From Cyclobacteriaceae bacterium (lineage in GTDB: Bacteria; Bacteroidota; Bacteroidia; Cytophagales; Cyclobacteriaceae), in NCBI GenBank assembly GCA_012033595.1, contig JAAUQL010000010.1, forward strand, positions 18,283 to 82,282: a DNA stretch of 64,000 nt, in the 5' to 3' direction. Shown piece by piece: positions 47,072-59,037 of this stretch; the first letter of the stretch is position 1; each line of letters opens with the position of its first letter. The notes below the pieces were generated by a model. It saw only the letters and a program-made list of their open reading frames with translations, was not told the DNA's origin and did no database searches. Position numbers and translations under genes: made by a program.

Positions 47072-49870
47072 ATGAAGAACAGTTATTGGAAAGTATTGTA
47101 CAGATTGCCTATTTATCGTGTCCTGATCTTTACATTCCTTTTTTTATCCAATGTAATTTCACAAGGATTCGTTTTTGGTCAAAGCTCCGTCAGAACCTAT
47201 CTTATCGATTTGGGCAATCCTGCCTATCCTACAGTAGGCAATTGGAACAATGTAAGTGGTAACCAGTCTACAGGGACAACCATATCTGATTTAATAGATA
47301 GTGATGGAAATTCCAGTTCCATCAGCCTGATCGTAGTCGATGATGCTGATAATGGCTATGGGGATGGGAGCGGTTATAACGCAGATGGAGGCTATAACGG
47401 GGAAGCCCTGGGATATCCTGCTTCGGCCTGTCGGGATAGTTATTTTGCCTGGAACAATGGAGGGCAGTACAAATTCTCAGGTTTGGAAACAGGGAATTTT
47501 TATGACATCAAGATATTTGGTTCCAGGACAGCTTCCACGGGTGGCAGGGTTGGCCGCTACACGATCAATGGCCAATCTTTGAATCTGGACGCCATGAACA
47601 ATACCACCAATTTTATAATTTTCAATGGACTTGCTCCTGATGGCCATGGAGATATAATACTGGATTTTAAAAATGAAGTTGGATCTGATTTTGGGTACAT
47701 TAATGTTATTGAGCTTATCGAAAAGCAATCTGGAAGTGGAATGCTATTAGTTGCACCAAGTGATTTAGTTGTATATCGTATTCCGCTAAACTCAGTAGAA
47801 CTCACTTGGCAAGACAATTCCGATAATGAAGCAGGATTTATTATTGAAAGAAAAGTTGGGATAAGTGGTGAGTTTATATTTATAGACAGCGTTGACATAA
47901 ATGTCACATGTTATACGGATTCGAGCCTTGCTATCGATTCGGTATATATTTATAGAGTTTTAGCTTTTGTAGAATCTTATAAATCAAATTATAGTAATGA
48001 GGTGGAAATTACTATAAAATATGAGGGTAATGTTCCTGATTATATTGAATTACAAGCTCTTAAAGATATTTATGAATATGCTAATGGCAACTCTTGGAAG
48101 AACAATTCAAATTGGCTGCAAGGAGAAACCCACCAAGAATTTGATACCTGGTATGGAGTGAATGTACAAGATGGAGATGTGTTTCAATTAAGGTTACATG
48201 AAAACAATCTAACGGGTACAATACCACCTTCCATTTGCAATTTAACATCCTTAAAACAACTTTATCTATATACAAATCCAGTTTCTGGACCTATCCCTAC
48301 AGATATTGGAAATTTAAAAGACCTTGGTGAATTATGTCTGTACGAAACTGAAATAAATGGAATTATTCCTGAATCCGTAGGGAATTGCACCAAGTTGTGG
48401 CGGTTTCTTGTTTGGGACAACAATATTGAGGGGGTTCTTCCTGACAGTTTAAGAAACTTAAAAGGCTGTGTTTATTTCTGTGTTGGAGAAAACAATATGT
48501 CAGGTGATATACCTTCATGGATAGGTGAATTAACAGGCACAAGGCATCTTTGGTTATACAATGCAAAATTTACTGGATCAATACCAGAATCCATATCGAA
48601 CATTCCGAACCTGCAAATATTAGTTTTGGAGGGGAACCAATTGACTGGTGGTTTCCCATCATCCCTTACTTCAAAAACCAGTCTTACAAAGCTTCGGTTG
48701 TCGTATAATCAACTGAGTGGTGAATTGCCAGAAGATATTGGTAATTTGGTTAATCTCGATATTTTCTATATAACAGATAATCTTTTCAGCGGCCATATTC
48801 CACCATCCCTGGGAAAGCTTTCTAAATTAACTTGGCTTGGATTATTTGATAATAATTTTTCTGGGGCTGTTCCTGATTCTTTGAAAAATTTGACTAATAT
48901 CGAAGTGTTTGCTATCAATAGAAATAATTTTGATTGGGTGATTCCAGAATGGATTGGTGACTTTCAGAAAATGTGGTACTTCGGAATTGATGGTAATAAT
49001 GTTACCGGCAAATTACCGCTCGCTTTTAGAAAACTTAGGAAACTTCAATGGGTGGATTTATACAATACCAGTCTTGAAGGGCCAATTCCTGATTCATTTT
49101 TAGAAAATTCAGCCTTATATGAGTTGAATATTTATAATTCAAAATTTGATTATATACCTGATTTCACTCTACATCCAAATAAAGCCAATTTGATTTTAAG
49201 GGCTTATGGAAATAATCTGGATTTTGAAAATCTAGAAAAACAATTTACAGGGCCCGAAATGCATCCATTTGATACCTTGGCATATGCTCCCCAAAACAAT
49301 TTAGGAGTCGAAGATACTACATCAATAAAGGAGTATTCAACCCTGAAAATTCACTCTAACGCAAAGGGTGAATACACGCACTATCAGTGGCAAAAAAACA
49401 TTGCATCAGAATGGATTGATATTATCGGAGAGACTGATTCAACGCTTTCATTCTCCAATATTCAGCTTGCTGATACAGGCCGATATCGTTGCATGGCCAT
49501 TAATGATTGGGTCACTGATCTCACATTATACACTTCCCCAATCACTATCAATATTTTAGATATAGAAAAGTATTATGCCGTCTCCTCCGGCAACTGGAAC
49601 GATCCAATGACCTGGTCAGGCAGCGGAGAGGTACCAACTAAGAACAGCAGTGTTATCATCAACGGGTTTAGTGTAACTGTGGATGGCAATGATCAGAGTG
49701 GGGATATCTTTTTAAGCAATGAACAACCAGGTACAGAATTGATCATCAATGCAGGTCATTTAGAGGTTTTTGGAAATGTAAATGTTCAAAATGTAAACCC
49801 GGTTGGCGGGGAATGCAAGCTAGAAGTGACCGGCTCAGGAAAAATAAGTGTATTGAATTCAAACAAATAA
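47072..49870 (+). CDS. Secreted leucine-rich repeat protein with FN3- and Ig-like domains
   Basis: 932 residues with a Sec signal (YRVLIFTFLFLSNVISQGFVFG). An N-terminal beta domain (about 40-225) precedes an FN3-like domain (PSDLVVYRIPLNSVELTWQDNS), then plant-type LRRs from about residue 370 to 690 (LxxLxLxxNxLxGxIPxxIGNL pattern), an Ig-like domain (YTHYQWQKNIASEWIDIIGETDSTLSFSN) and a C-terminal beta-helix-like strand set (SGNWNDPMTWSGSGEVP). Likely surface or secreted adhesion. Next gene starts 3 bases after its stop. Confidence 0.85.
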   Translation: MKNSYWKVLYRLPIYRVLIFTFLFLSNVISQGFVFGQSSVRTYLIDLGNPAYPTVGNWNNVSGNQSTGTTISDLIDSDGNSSSISLIVVDDADNGYGDGSGYNADGGYNGEALGYPASACRDSYFAWNNGGQYKFSGLETGNFYDIKIFGSRTASTGGRVGRYTINGQSLNLDAMNNTTNFIIFNGLAPDGHGDIILDFKNEVGSDFGYINVIELIEKQSGSGMLLVAPSDLVVYRIPLNSVELTWQDNSDNEAGFIIERKVGISGEFIFIDSVDINVTCYTDSSLAIDSVYIYRVLAFVESYKSNYSNEVEITIKYEGNVPDYIELQALKDIYEYANGNSWKNNSNWLQGETHQEFDTWYGVNVQDGDVFQLRLHENNLTGTIPPSICNLTSLKQLYLYTNPVSGPIPTDIGNLKDLGELCLYETEINGIIPESVGNCTKLWRFLVWDNNIEGVLPDSLRNLKGCVYFCVGENNMSGDIPSWIGELTGTRHLWLYNAKFTGSIPESISNIPNLQILVLEGNQLTGGFPSSLTSKTSLTKLRLSYNQLSGELPEDIGNLVNLDIFYITDNLFSGHIPPSLGKLSKLTWLGLFDNNFSGAVPDSLKNLTNIEVFAINRNNFDWVIPEWIGDFQKMWYFGIDGNNVTGKLPLAFRKLRKLQWVDLYNTSLEGPIPDSFLENSALYELNIYNSKFDYIPDFTLHPNKANLILRAYGNNLDFENLEKQFTGPEMHPFDTLAYAPQNNLGVEDTTSIKEYSTLKIHSNAKGEYTHYQWQKNIASEWIDIIGETDSTLSFSNIQLADTGRYRCMAINDWVTDLTLYTSPITINILDIEKYYAVSSGNWNDPMTWSGSGEVPTKNSSVIINGFSVTVDGNDQSGDIFLSNEQPGTELIINAGHLEVFGNVNVQNVNPVGGECKLEVTGSGKISVLNSNK

Positions 49871-49872
49871 AA

Positions 49873-50437
49873 ATGAAAAAAAACACATTAACACAAAGTA
49901 ACGGATTATTGATAAAAATCATCCTGGGCATAAACATCATCATTTTGTTAGGCATGGGGTGGCTATATTTTGAGGGGAAACAAAAATTTGCATATGTGCA
50001 ATCCAGTTACTTGCTTTCCAACTATCAGGGGTTCAAAGATGCCTCGCTTGCCTATCAGCAAAAGGCAAAGGTTTGGCAGTCGAATATTGATACCCTCGCT
50101 GCTGAGGTGAAGTCGATGCAAGTGGATTTTCAAACAAACAATACTAAACTTTCTGCAAAAGAAAAGGAGTTGACGCTGGAACTTATCAAAACAAAAGAGT
50201 CCCAAGCTTCAGCAATACCAAAAGGGTATACAACAAAAAGCTGCTCAGGAGGATCAAGAGATGACATCAAACGTGGTATTGGATGTCAATGCTTTTTTGA
50301 AAGAATATGGGGAGGATCATGGTTACAAGATCATTTTTGGTGCCACCGAAGCTGGTAATATTGTTTACGCAGAGGAAGCAATTGACCTGACGGAAGAAGT
50401 ATTGGATCTGATGAACAAAAAATACAAGGGCGAATAA
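49873..50437 (+). CDS. OmpH/Skp family periplasmic chaperone (frameshifted)
   Basis: ATG 49873. A signal anchor (IKIILGINIIILLGMGWLYF) is followed by the Skp-like region FAYVQSSYLLSNYQGFKDASLAYQQKAKVWQSNIDTLAAEV (about residues 37-77), the usual coiled coil. After KTKES the frame breaks; the other frame reads KLQQYQKGIQQKAAQEDQEMTSNVVLDVNAFLKEYGE and VYAEEAIDLTEEVLDLMNKKYKG to a stop at 50435-50437. An extra C near 50202 (TCCC) explains it; corrected length is about 187. It may fold the large secreted proteins encoded beside it. Confidence 0.85.
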
Positions 50438-50455
50438 CAAAACCGATACACCCAA

Positions 50456-51100
50456 ATGATAGACCCCAGAATTTTGAAAATCATTGTTATGACTACTTTT
50501 TTTATTGTCATGTTCTTTATTCAAGGATGCGAACCGAAATTGGTATCAGAGGAATCTTTACAGGAGTATGTCCGCGAAACAAGCAACGGCTTATCTCAAA
50601 CAGTAAAAAGGGAAGGGATCGAAGTGAGTGCTTTTTACAGACCCACTGATTTGATTGTTGCACAGGATCTTAGGCAAAAGGATAGAAATGCCGTTGCAGT
50701 TAGGCAACTCAGAGAAAAATATGGTTCCTACGCTTATTTTGTTTTAAGTATGAGTTACGATGGCAAAGATGCCCTTTATGCTACCGCGGGCAGCTATCAG
50801 GAATTTAGTGATAATCTTCAAAAACTCAGTTTCAGAATGCCGGAATACCTCTATATGACAACTTCAGAAAAAGATACTGTAGAGCTACGAGATTTTCATT
50901 TCTCACGGATGCATGGGATGAGCGGGAGTACACAGGTATTGCTGGCATTTGAAAAGGACAAGATTGAGTATAAGGAATGGATACAACTAAATCTAAAAGA
51001 GATGGGCTTTGGAACTGGGAGAGTGAATTTAAGATTCAGAATGAAAGATATACTAGACACACCCGAAATAGATTTTTTTAACAAGGGAAATTACCTATAA
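50456..51100 (+). CDS. Lipoprotein, function unknown
   Basis: 214 residues. Signal ends at a lipobox cysteine (FFIVMFFIQGC, residue 25). The mature part has mixed alpha-beta character (DAVRQLREKYGSYAYFVLSMSYDGKDALY-like region). Not recognised. It is 3 bases before the first RHS gene and probably belongs to the same operon; it could be a secretion or presentation partner. Confidence 0.65.
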   Translation: MIDPRILKIIVMTTFFIVMFFIQGCEPKLVSEESLQEYVRETSNGLSQTVKREGIEVSAFYRPTDLIVAQDLRQKDRNAVAVRQLREKYGSYAYFVLSMSYDGKDALYATAGSYQEFSDNLQKLSFRMPEYLYMTTSEKDTVELRDFHFSRMHGMSGSTQVLLAFEKDKIEYKEWIQLNLKEMGFGTGRVNLRFRMKDILDTPEIDFFNKGNYL

Positions 51101-51102
51101 GC

Positions 51103-54100
51103 ATGTTTACGAAACGAAAAACCATACGATTCATAGCAGTTTTTTTATTGCTCAACTTCATTTTGGATTTAGCCTTGCCAAGCATTTCATGGGCATTGAC
51201 TTCTGGCCCCACAGCACCAGAATATACCAGCTTTGAGCCGGTGGATACCACAGATATGGTCAATCTGGCAACGGGGGATTTTACTTATAATATTCCCCTT
51301 ATAGAAGTGCCTGGCCCCGAAGGTGGGTATCCCTTATCCTTATCTTACCATGCTGGCATTCAACCGGGCGAAGAAGCTTCCTGGGTAGGATTGGGTTGGA
51401 CACTTAATGCCGGGGCAATCACCAGGATTGTCAATGGTTATCCGGATGATCATAATGGAGCAAAAAGAACGGTGAATGACTCTTGGGTAGGTGGTGAGCG
51501 CTCCACCTATTCTGTTGGCGTTGGGCTAGCAGGAGCTAATTTAAGTCTGGCTTTTTCTCAGGATACCTATCAGGGGTTTGGGGTAGGTGCGAGTGTTGGT
51601 TATGGTTATGAAATTGGGCCTGCACGTGCATCTGTTTCAGTAGGTATGGGGCCATATGGAGGAGAAGGTAGTCTGCAAGCAGGTTTAAGTTTGGGTGGAT
51701 CAGTTCAGACAGCAAATATTGGATTGGGAGTAGGAGTTTCGACAAATTTCAAAACGGTTTCAGGTTACGCTTCCGCAGGCAATACCTTAATGGGAATTTC
51801 AATCAGTTCCAACGCGCTCAAACCATCGTTCTCTATTGCGGGCGCATCGATAAATCAGGTTAATAGTAAAGCAGGAAACATAACGACTGAGAGTTCCGGA
51901 TTCGGAATTACCATTCCGATTGGTTATGTGACAGTTTCATTGGGTTACAATTATCTCAGATATTATTCAAATGAAACCAGTGAAGCAATTACCTATGGGG
52001 CTCTTTATCCAGAATTTCAGGATCCTGATGATAACTCATTTGATTCTTATGCTCTGCAAGATTTTGATAATGAAAGTGGCATTATTGATGATTTGGAAGT
52101 AGAGAAAGTGCTTGGAGGTAGCATGATCGCCTTTGATCAATATAATGTGACTGGCCAAGGAATAAATGGTAATATGCGCCCCTATTCATTCCAAAAAGGA
52201 AGTCTTTACAGGCAGAACAGGGTAGTAATTGATGAGGGTTTCTATAAAAAATATTCAATTAAATATGAACAAAAAGGTCAAATATATGGAAATAGTCAAT
52301 TTCGATTTATAAATGATTTTTCAAATTCTGTTTACTATCCAGACAGAACCGAGTTAGGGAAATTGGATATGATCCTTCGGCACAACTAAATCAGGATAAT
52401 TTTCCATCTATTACTTCAAATAATAGTGAAAATGGAGTTGAAGTATCCAATTATATTGCCCATGCCAATGAGATGGCGCAGGAATTAGCTGGTTCAAAAC
52501 ATATTGAATATTTTACTAATAGGGAAATAAGTAATGGCACTGCCTTCACTGACTTCGGCTTCGTCACTTTGAATGAATACAATTTGCATCGAACAAACGT
52601 ATATGATACGATGTTACAGACCAGGTGGGTGGGTTTATGATCACTAATGAAAGTGGAGTTACGTACCATTATTCCATTCCTGTTTATACCTATGATGAAT
52701 ATATCAAATCAAGGTCCATAGATAGAAAACAGGGGGAGGTTACCAATGAACGGCAGCATCCACAACCCTATGCCTACACATGGTTACTGACTGCAATTAC
52801 TGGGCCTGATTATGTCAATCGAAATACAACAAAAGATGGAACTATTGGAGAAGATGACTGGGGATATTGGGTGGAGTTTGATTATGGCATGTGGGCCAAC
52901 AATTATCGCTGGCGCAATCCGGAATCAGAATGGCATAAAGACATAGACGAAAACATTCAAACCTATTCCAGAGGAAAAAAAGAAGTGTATTATTTGGATG
53001 CAATTAAAACGCGAACACACACTGCATTATTTATAAAAGAAATGAGAGAAGATGGGAAAGGTGTTTCAGCTTTTGGTGATAATGCTAGTTTTATACCTAA
53101 AATTGAGAAGGACTTTAAGAATGTTTCTTTATTTCTTAGTTATAACAATGAATATATAGCCTTTCCAACAGCTAGTTTAAAACTCCAAAGCATTATGCTA
53201 TTATCCACAAATAGTTTCAAAGAACATGGAGTGAATTTAACCGATTTAAAAGCAAGAAGTGCTGAATATTCTCAATCTTTTCATTATAATAATGTTTATA
53301 GAAATGGAGATTTGTTAGATCCAAATGATCCTATTATTAGTCAATTGGGGTTTATAAGCGATTTTGTAATTCATACTGGAGAAAAAATATTAGATGTATT
53401 TGATTTAGATCAATTGTCAAGTGTTCTCACAACTGAATCATTGAGGTCTATCAATTTTGATTATTCCTACGATCTATGTCCAGGAACTAGTAATAGTTTT
53501 AGCGATGAAGATCTCTATACAATTAATCCGAATTTATCTGATAGGAAAAAAAGTGGAAAGCTTACCTTAAACGCGATACAATTTTTAGGAAAGGAAGGGG
53601 GAGCAGTAATCCCCAAAATGAATTTTGGCTATGAAGAAGAAAATCCGAAAACAGGATACTTGACCTTAGTCCACATAAATACAGAAGAAAACGGTAGTGT
53701 ACTGATAAATGCCACTATGGGTTTGGACACAAATTTTGAGGAAGGCGAAATTATCAAGTTCAATATTGATGGGGAAGAATACTTTGGGGTCATAACATTT
53801 ATAGAAATGGTTGGAAATTCAAATTGCGCTGTTTTAAATCTTTTAGGACAAAATATTCCGGCCTTAACATCAAAAAGAATTATATGCCGAACGACTAAAA
53901 CACCGCCTTATAATCAGGAATATATAGATGCCTGGGGATTTTATAAAAGTGATTATGAGGAATTAGGAAATAGTAGTATTAATAAATACGTATCAAAAGT
54001 ATCGAAAAAATCTGTTGATGTCTGGTCACTTAGAAATATAGAGACTTGCACTGGTGTAAAAATAGGAATAAATTATGAATCAGATAAATATTTAAAACCT

Positions 54101-54946
54101 ATTCTTGCAAAGAACCAGATATTAAAAATAAAGGCATTTGATGAACTTGTTGACAATGAATTTAAGATTTCATTTATTGAAACAAACATTGGTCTTGATA
54201 ATATTTTTAAACTAAATGAACTTGTTGATTGCAGTACATGGGGCTTTTATTATTTTGAAAATGCTTTAGTAAAATGTGCCAATGAAGGTGATTGTGTGTG
54301 GGATCAATCAATGCATTTTAGGTATTTAAGGGCTTTCTTTTCTTTTAAGGGATCAGGTAAAATAATAGTAATAGGTAGTGATTATATAATTATAGAAAGT
54401 GATCAATTAAAAAGTGAGCTAGAAAGGAAAAAGACCAAAAAAATTGAATACATATATGGGCTAAATTGTAACAATATTATGAACAGCCGAAGAGCTAAGA
54501 TTTGCGAACTAACTTTTAGTGGCACTTACGATTTTTTCTTGGGAGGTTTTGTGTCTTCTGGATATAATGAGAATGGTATTTTTGGAGGAGGTATAAGGGT
54601 AAATTCGATTAAAATTCAAGATGGTTTGGATATTAGGCGAACTAACTATCAATATCATATAAATGAAAAAAGTACAGGATATACCAACTTTGAACCATTT
54701 GATATTCTTTCTCCCCATATTATAGTTCCTGATGGTACCCAACCCACAGACGCACTTATAAAGTCATTTAAGAATGCCTTAATCCAGAGTTATTCCAGTG
54801 TTATCATTAACTCTCGAGAACTCCCATCTCCAATGGTCATTTATCAACAAGTTAAGGTTGAAAAGGAGATTCAAAAGTATGGTTCAGAAACTGTTAAAAC
54901 TCCGGAGTCAAGGATTTATGAATTTCAGGTATATGAAAAAACATGA
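51103..54946 (+). CDS. Large secreted RHS-type protein, N-terminal TcB/SpvB-like (frameshifted twice)
   Basis: Signal peptide (FIAVFLLLNFILDLALPSISWA). The N-terminal region (VNLATGDFTYNIPLIEVPGPEGGYPLSLSYHAG, then ASWVGLGWTLNAGAITRIVNG) is the SpvB/TcB-like opening of giant Bacteroidota RHS proteins; a Gly/Ser-rich beta region follows. The frame changes near 52365 (LGKL to GYDPSAQLNQ) and again near 52605 (to VGGFMITNESGVTYHYSIP); one base added at each place restores continuity. The first intact part runs to a stop at 52389. Its end overlaps the next gene by 4 bases (54943-54946). Confidence 0.75.
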
Positions 54947-56754
54947 ATGAAAGAATCCCAAGGAATTGTGAATCCTGTACTGAATACTGGCCTGGTAAGA
55001 CCATCACCATGCGTGATTATTCATCTAGGTTGGGAAACTTAATATCAGTTTCAACCTACGATGGGGAAAACAATTTAATATCCAAACAAGAAACTAACTA
55101 CCTTCATGACAATATAGACAATGAGACATATCGTGAGAAATTAGCAGTTAAATATGGAAACCAGGGATTTACTAGTGAGTTATTCAACGAATTCAGGATA
55201 GTGGTGAAAAAAGATGAAGAAGATAATCTTAAGGATTATAATATGGCGGTTTTGGCTGTTAAAGAGGTTTATCCTTCAGTCGTTTCAGGAACAACCACCA
55301 CGAACTACAAAACTGGAATAACCACCACTACTAAAAACTTGGCATTTGATTTTTATAGTGGAGCCGTCACTAGAGCTGTATCTTCCGATAGCTATGGTAA
55401 CCGCTACCTTTCAGAATCAATACCAGCGTATCACAAATATCCCGGGATGGGCTTGGCCATGAAAGGCGGTAAAAATATGCTTGTGCAGATTGGGGCAAAT
55501 TGTACTTATAAAGTAAGTGAAAATTATGAGGATGAACCGGACAATGCCGCAAACAAGTTGGGATTGGTAGGCGCATCTGTACAAACTTGGTCTCAAGTTA
55601 TCGATATGGCTGGTATAACTAATCCACGGCTTCAATTTGGAAGAGTAATACATGCGGCTCAGCGCATTTTTGCTTTTAATGATCTAAATAATACACTTTA
55701 CGTTGGAGCCAAATTTTGGTTTGAATATAATGATTATCTTATAAAAGGTGAAGTAATATCAGATGAAGGGAAAGATAACTATTTCATAAGGCTAAATGGT
55801 GCTCCCGTTTTTACACAAGGTGAAATAATCAAAGGAACATTTAGAAATACCTTTTCAAAAAAATCCATTTATACCTGGAAAGGTGATGATCAAGAATTAA
55901 ATAATGGACTTTATCCAATTGCCAATTTTTCTGAGTTCAATGCCTGGCAAAATGGGGAGACACCTGATGCGCAATGGCAAAAGAATAGTGAAATTACACT
56001 TATAGATGTTTATTCACATGCGCTGGAAGCGGAAGACATCAATGGTTAATTTGCCGCTACCAAAATGGATGCCCGACAGGAAAAGGTATTCTCCACTGTG
56101 GCCAATGCCCGGTATCATCAATTCGCTTATACCGGCGCAGAGGATGAAGAGATCAATGATGGAGATAGACTTTTCTGGGGCGGTGTGTACCTGGGGGATG
56201 GTGTGGTTGATCATGCAATTGCCCATACAGGTTATAATTCTGTATCGATTGATGCAGGTGCTAAAACCCTGCAGTTTGATATCAATAATATTGGTTTAGA
56301 CCACGATTACTATCGCGCCAGTGTTTGGACTAACAGCCCCACTGGTCAAATAGCTTATCAATTGAATGGGGGAGTTGCGGTTGTTACCAATGTAGATGCC
56401 ACACTCAAATCCGGCGATTGGTACCTAGTCAATGTAGATATCCCAGTGGGTTCAGCCTCATCCCTATCCGTGTATTGCCAAGCATCGTCAGGAACGGTTA
56501 ACTTCGATGATTTCCGTGTGCATCCCCTCGATGCTGCCATGACCAGCTATGTGTATAATAATTGGGGGGAACTATCTCATACCATTGGGGCGAATAATTT
56601 TTATACCCAATATGAATATGATGATATGGGTAGGTTAAAGGAGGTATGGAATGAGGTACTAGACAACGAACTAAAAACATATCCACCAAATTATTCAGGG
56701 AAAATATTGGCAACTGAAAATAGGATTCATTATGCCAGGGAGATTTCAGAATGA
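54943..56754 (+). CDS. RHS-type protein, C-terminal part of the same large protein (in-frame stop)
   Basis: Reads MNERIPRNCESCTEYW.. to TAA at 56047-56049, and continues in the same frame (FAATKMDARQEKVFSTVANARYHQFAYTGAEDEE) to TGA at 56752-56754. The continuous reading is normal for the family up to the RHS unit NWGELSHTIGANNFYTQYEYDDMGRLKEVWNE. TAA in place of a sense codon, such as CAA, would truncate the protein. Its start is a 4-base overlap with the previous gene, so the two may once have been one. Confidence 0.7.
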
Positions 56755-56796
56755 TTTAAAATGGAAACCATGGTCTATTATTTTTCTTTTATTGGG

Positions 56797-59037
56797 ATGA
56801 GTTTCTTAGAAAAGTTTTTATCGGTCTTTAAAAAGGGGCTGATCTTGGGTGTTTTATTGCTCATCCCCCAAATTGGTTTTTCTCAATGTGAAAATTACTT
56901 TTCTATCTGGGCTTCAGATTGCAATAGTCAAGCTGTTGAAGTGGCAGCCAACTTATATGTACAAGCTGACTGGAACGTTTCCTCAGTTGAATTCACATGG
57001 TACACCAGTATTGATGGAAATGTATGGCAATGGCAAGATTGGGTATATCCACAACCGGGAGAAAACATAACCGTTAAGCACGATGCCGCTTCGTTCAAAG
57101 GACAGACTTTTTATGTAAAAGCTTATGTCTATGGGGAAAATTGTGGTACAAGTCGAAAAGCGGTGACCGTTTCAAATGCAAGCCCTCCGATATTGTTAAC
57201 TGATGGGTGGCAATGCAACGAGAGCTATGTTAGGCTTTATGTCGCCGGGGGAGATATTTGTCAGGTCAGGACTGGTGGACAGGTGACAACTCAAACCGGC
57301 CCTGATAGAACTGATTTTTCTTTTGACGAAGTAAATGCACATTATGAGGCACGGGTGGGATCCAATGGTTGCTATTCAAATTGGCAGACAGTGAGCATAG
57401 GGGCTAATCTAAATGTGGAACTGCCTAATTCTGTGATTGTTGAACCTTATTGTGCTGAAGGCTCACCAGCCAATATCACTGTGAATGTAAATGGAGGCGG
57501 TGTGCCCAACCCATCTTATACGCAATATAACTGGTACGATTTGAGTGGAAACCCCATTACTAATCATTACAGTCCTATATTTTCAATACCCTTTAGGGCA
57601 GATGGCTACCAATATGAGGTGTTTTCAGTAGACCAGGTCACAGGTCATAGTTGTACCACTGCAAAGCAGACATTCATTCCAACGAGCACAAGTCTAACCG
57701 CTGGCGGAACTTTGGAAAATGAAAAACAAGTTTGCTACAACCAAGCACCGGGAGAGTTGCTTGCCAGTGCACCAACCGGTGGAACTGATCATGCATATCA
57801 ATGGCAAGTGTCAAATGATAATACCAACTGGTCAGATATCTCAGGTGCTACAGGAATTACTTATGCCCCAGGGAAATTAAATGCTACCAAATATTACCGG
57901 AGAAAGGTTACAGCCTGTGGAACGTCATTATATACCAATAGTCTAAAATTGATTGTAAGAGACTATAGTGTTTATTTAAATGTAGAAGAAATATCCTGCA
58001 CTTCCCCGTCAGAGCTGAGAGCTGTATTTGCAGTTCAAGCGTCCGGGACAGGTGTAGGAAATTATACTTTAATGTGGTATAAGAGTGCGACGGATACAGA
58101 TTATCAGTGGCAGGATAATGTGAATCATAACTCTACAAGTGAAATCATTCAAATTACCCATCAAGCTTCGCCTGAGCTATATGGCCAATCGCTGTGGGTT
58201 AGTATTGAAACGCCTACGGGTTGTGAGACAGCCAGGCAAAAAATAGATATAAATGAATACACTGTTCCCACACCAACCTATGAAGCATGGAGTTGTAACA
58301 ATAATGCAATAAGCCTATATTTAGCGGGAGGCCAGGAAAGCCAGGTGCGCGTAAATGGAAGTGTTACTACAGAAATAGAAACGAATTTTACATTTGATGA
58401 CCCACTTCCATATTCAAATTATGAAGTGCGGGTAGGATCCAATGGTTGCTATTCAAGCTGGGAGTCGGTATATATAGGTTCTAACCTTAATGTGGCCTTA
58501 CCAAATTCAGTGATCGTTGAACCGTATTGTGAAGCAAGCCCACCTGATAACATACACCTTACTTTCGAAGGGGGCGGGGTACCAAACCCATCCTACACGC
58601 AATATAATTTATATGATTTGAGTGGAAAACCATTAAAAAACCATTACAATCCTATTTTCTTGATGCCCTACATGCCTGATGGCTACCAATATGAGGTTTT
58701 TTCTGTAGATCAGTCAACAGGTCATAGTTGCACAAGCAATAAAGCTGTGCTTTCCATATCTGGGAGATCATCTGTATTGCCTGTAGCAATAGATGATATT
58801 GTCGCTTGCAAATGGCAGTTGATAGAACTCCCAATTTGGGATAGTGAAAATCTTATTGGTTATAAGTGGTATGATCATAATAATGCACTTATTCCAGATA
58901 ATACCATTAGAGGATTGCCCTATAGCAGTTATCAATTTACTTATAGAGGATATGATGGGTTGTGCGAAAGCACAGAAACAGGGGAGATCCACGTGATGAT
59001 CACCAACGACTGCGATGATAACCTCAACTGGGTGTAG
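56797..59037 (+). CDS. Secreted N-terminal region of the second RHS protein (Ig/PKD-like repeats)
   Basis: A signal peptide (SVFKKGLILGVLLLIPQIGFSQ) precedes about 720 residues of beta-sandwich repeats. Two copies of a module occur (about 56910-57660 and 57990-58735), sharing LPNSVIVEPYC, GGGVPNPSYTQYN, DLSG and DGYQYEVFSVDQ. Between them is an Ig-like domain. It stops at TAG 59035-59037 in NWV, a place where homologues continue NWVxTTxF. ATG 56761 and 56797 are both possible; the latter gives the better signal. Confidence 0.7.
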   Translation: MSFLEKFLSVFKKGLILGVLLLIPQIGFSQCENYFSIWASDCNSQAVEVAANLYVQADWNVSSVEFTWYTSIDGNVWQWQDWVYPQPGENITVKHDAASFKGQTFYVKAYVYGENCGTSRKAVTVSNASPPILLTDGWQCNESYVRLYVAGGDICQVRTGGQVTTQTGPDRTDFSFDEVNAHYEARVGSNGCYSNWQTVSIGANLNVELPNSVIVEPYCAEGSPANITVNVNGGGVPNPSYTQYNWYDLSGNPITNHYSPIFSIPFRADGYQYEVFSVDQVTGHSCTTAKQTFIPTSTSLTAGGTLENEKQVCYNQAPGELLASAPTGGTDHAYQWQVSNDNTNWSDISGATGITYAPGKLNATKYYRRKVTACGTSLYTNSLKLIVRDYSVYLNVEEISCTSPSELRAVFAVQASGTGVGNYTLMWYKSATDTDYQWQDNVNHNSTSEIIQITHQASPELYGQSLWVSIETPTGCETARQKIDINEYTVPTPTYEAWSCNNNAISLYLAGGQESQVRVNGSVTTEIETNFTFDDPLPYSNYEVRVGSNGCYSSWESVYIGSNLNVALPNSVIVEPYCEASPPDNIHLTFEGGGVPNPSYTQYNLYDLSGKPLKNHYNPIFLMPYMPDGYQYEVFSVDQSTGHSCTSNKAVLSISGRSSVLPVAIDDIVACKWQLIELPIWDSENLIGYKWYDHNNALIPDNTIRGLPYSSYQFTYRGYDGLCESTETGEIHVMITNDCDDNLNWV

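Noticed and set aside
56047..59037. Genetic code change reading TAG/TAA as glutamine
   Set aside because: All other genes in the window use TAA, TAG and TGA as normal stops at expected protein ends.
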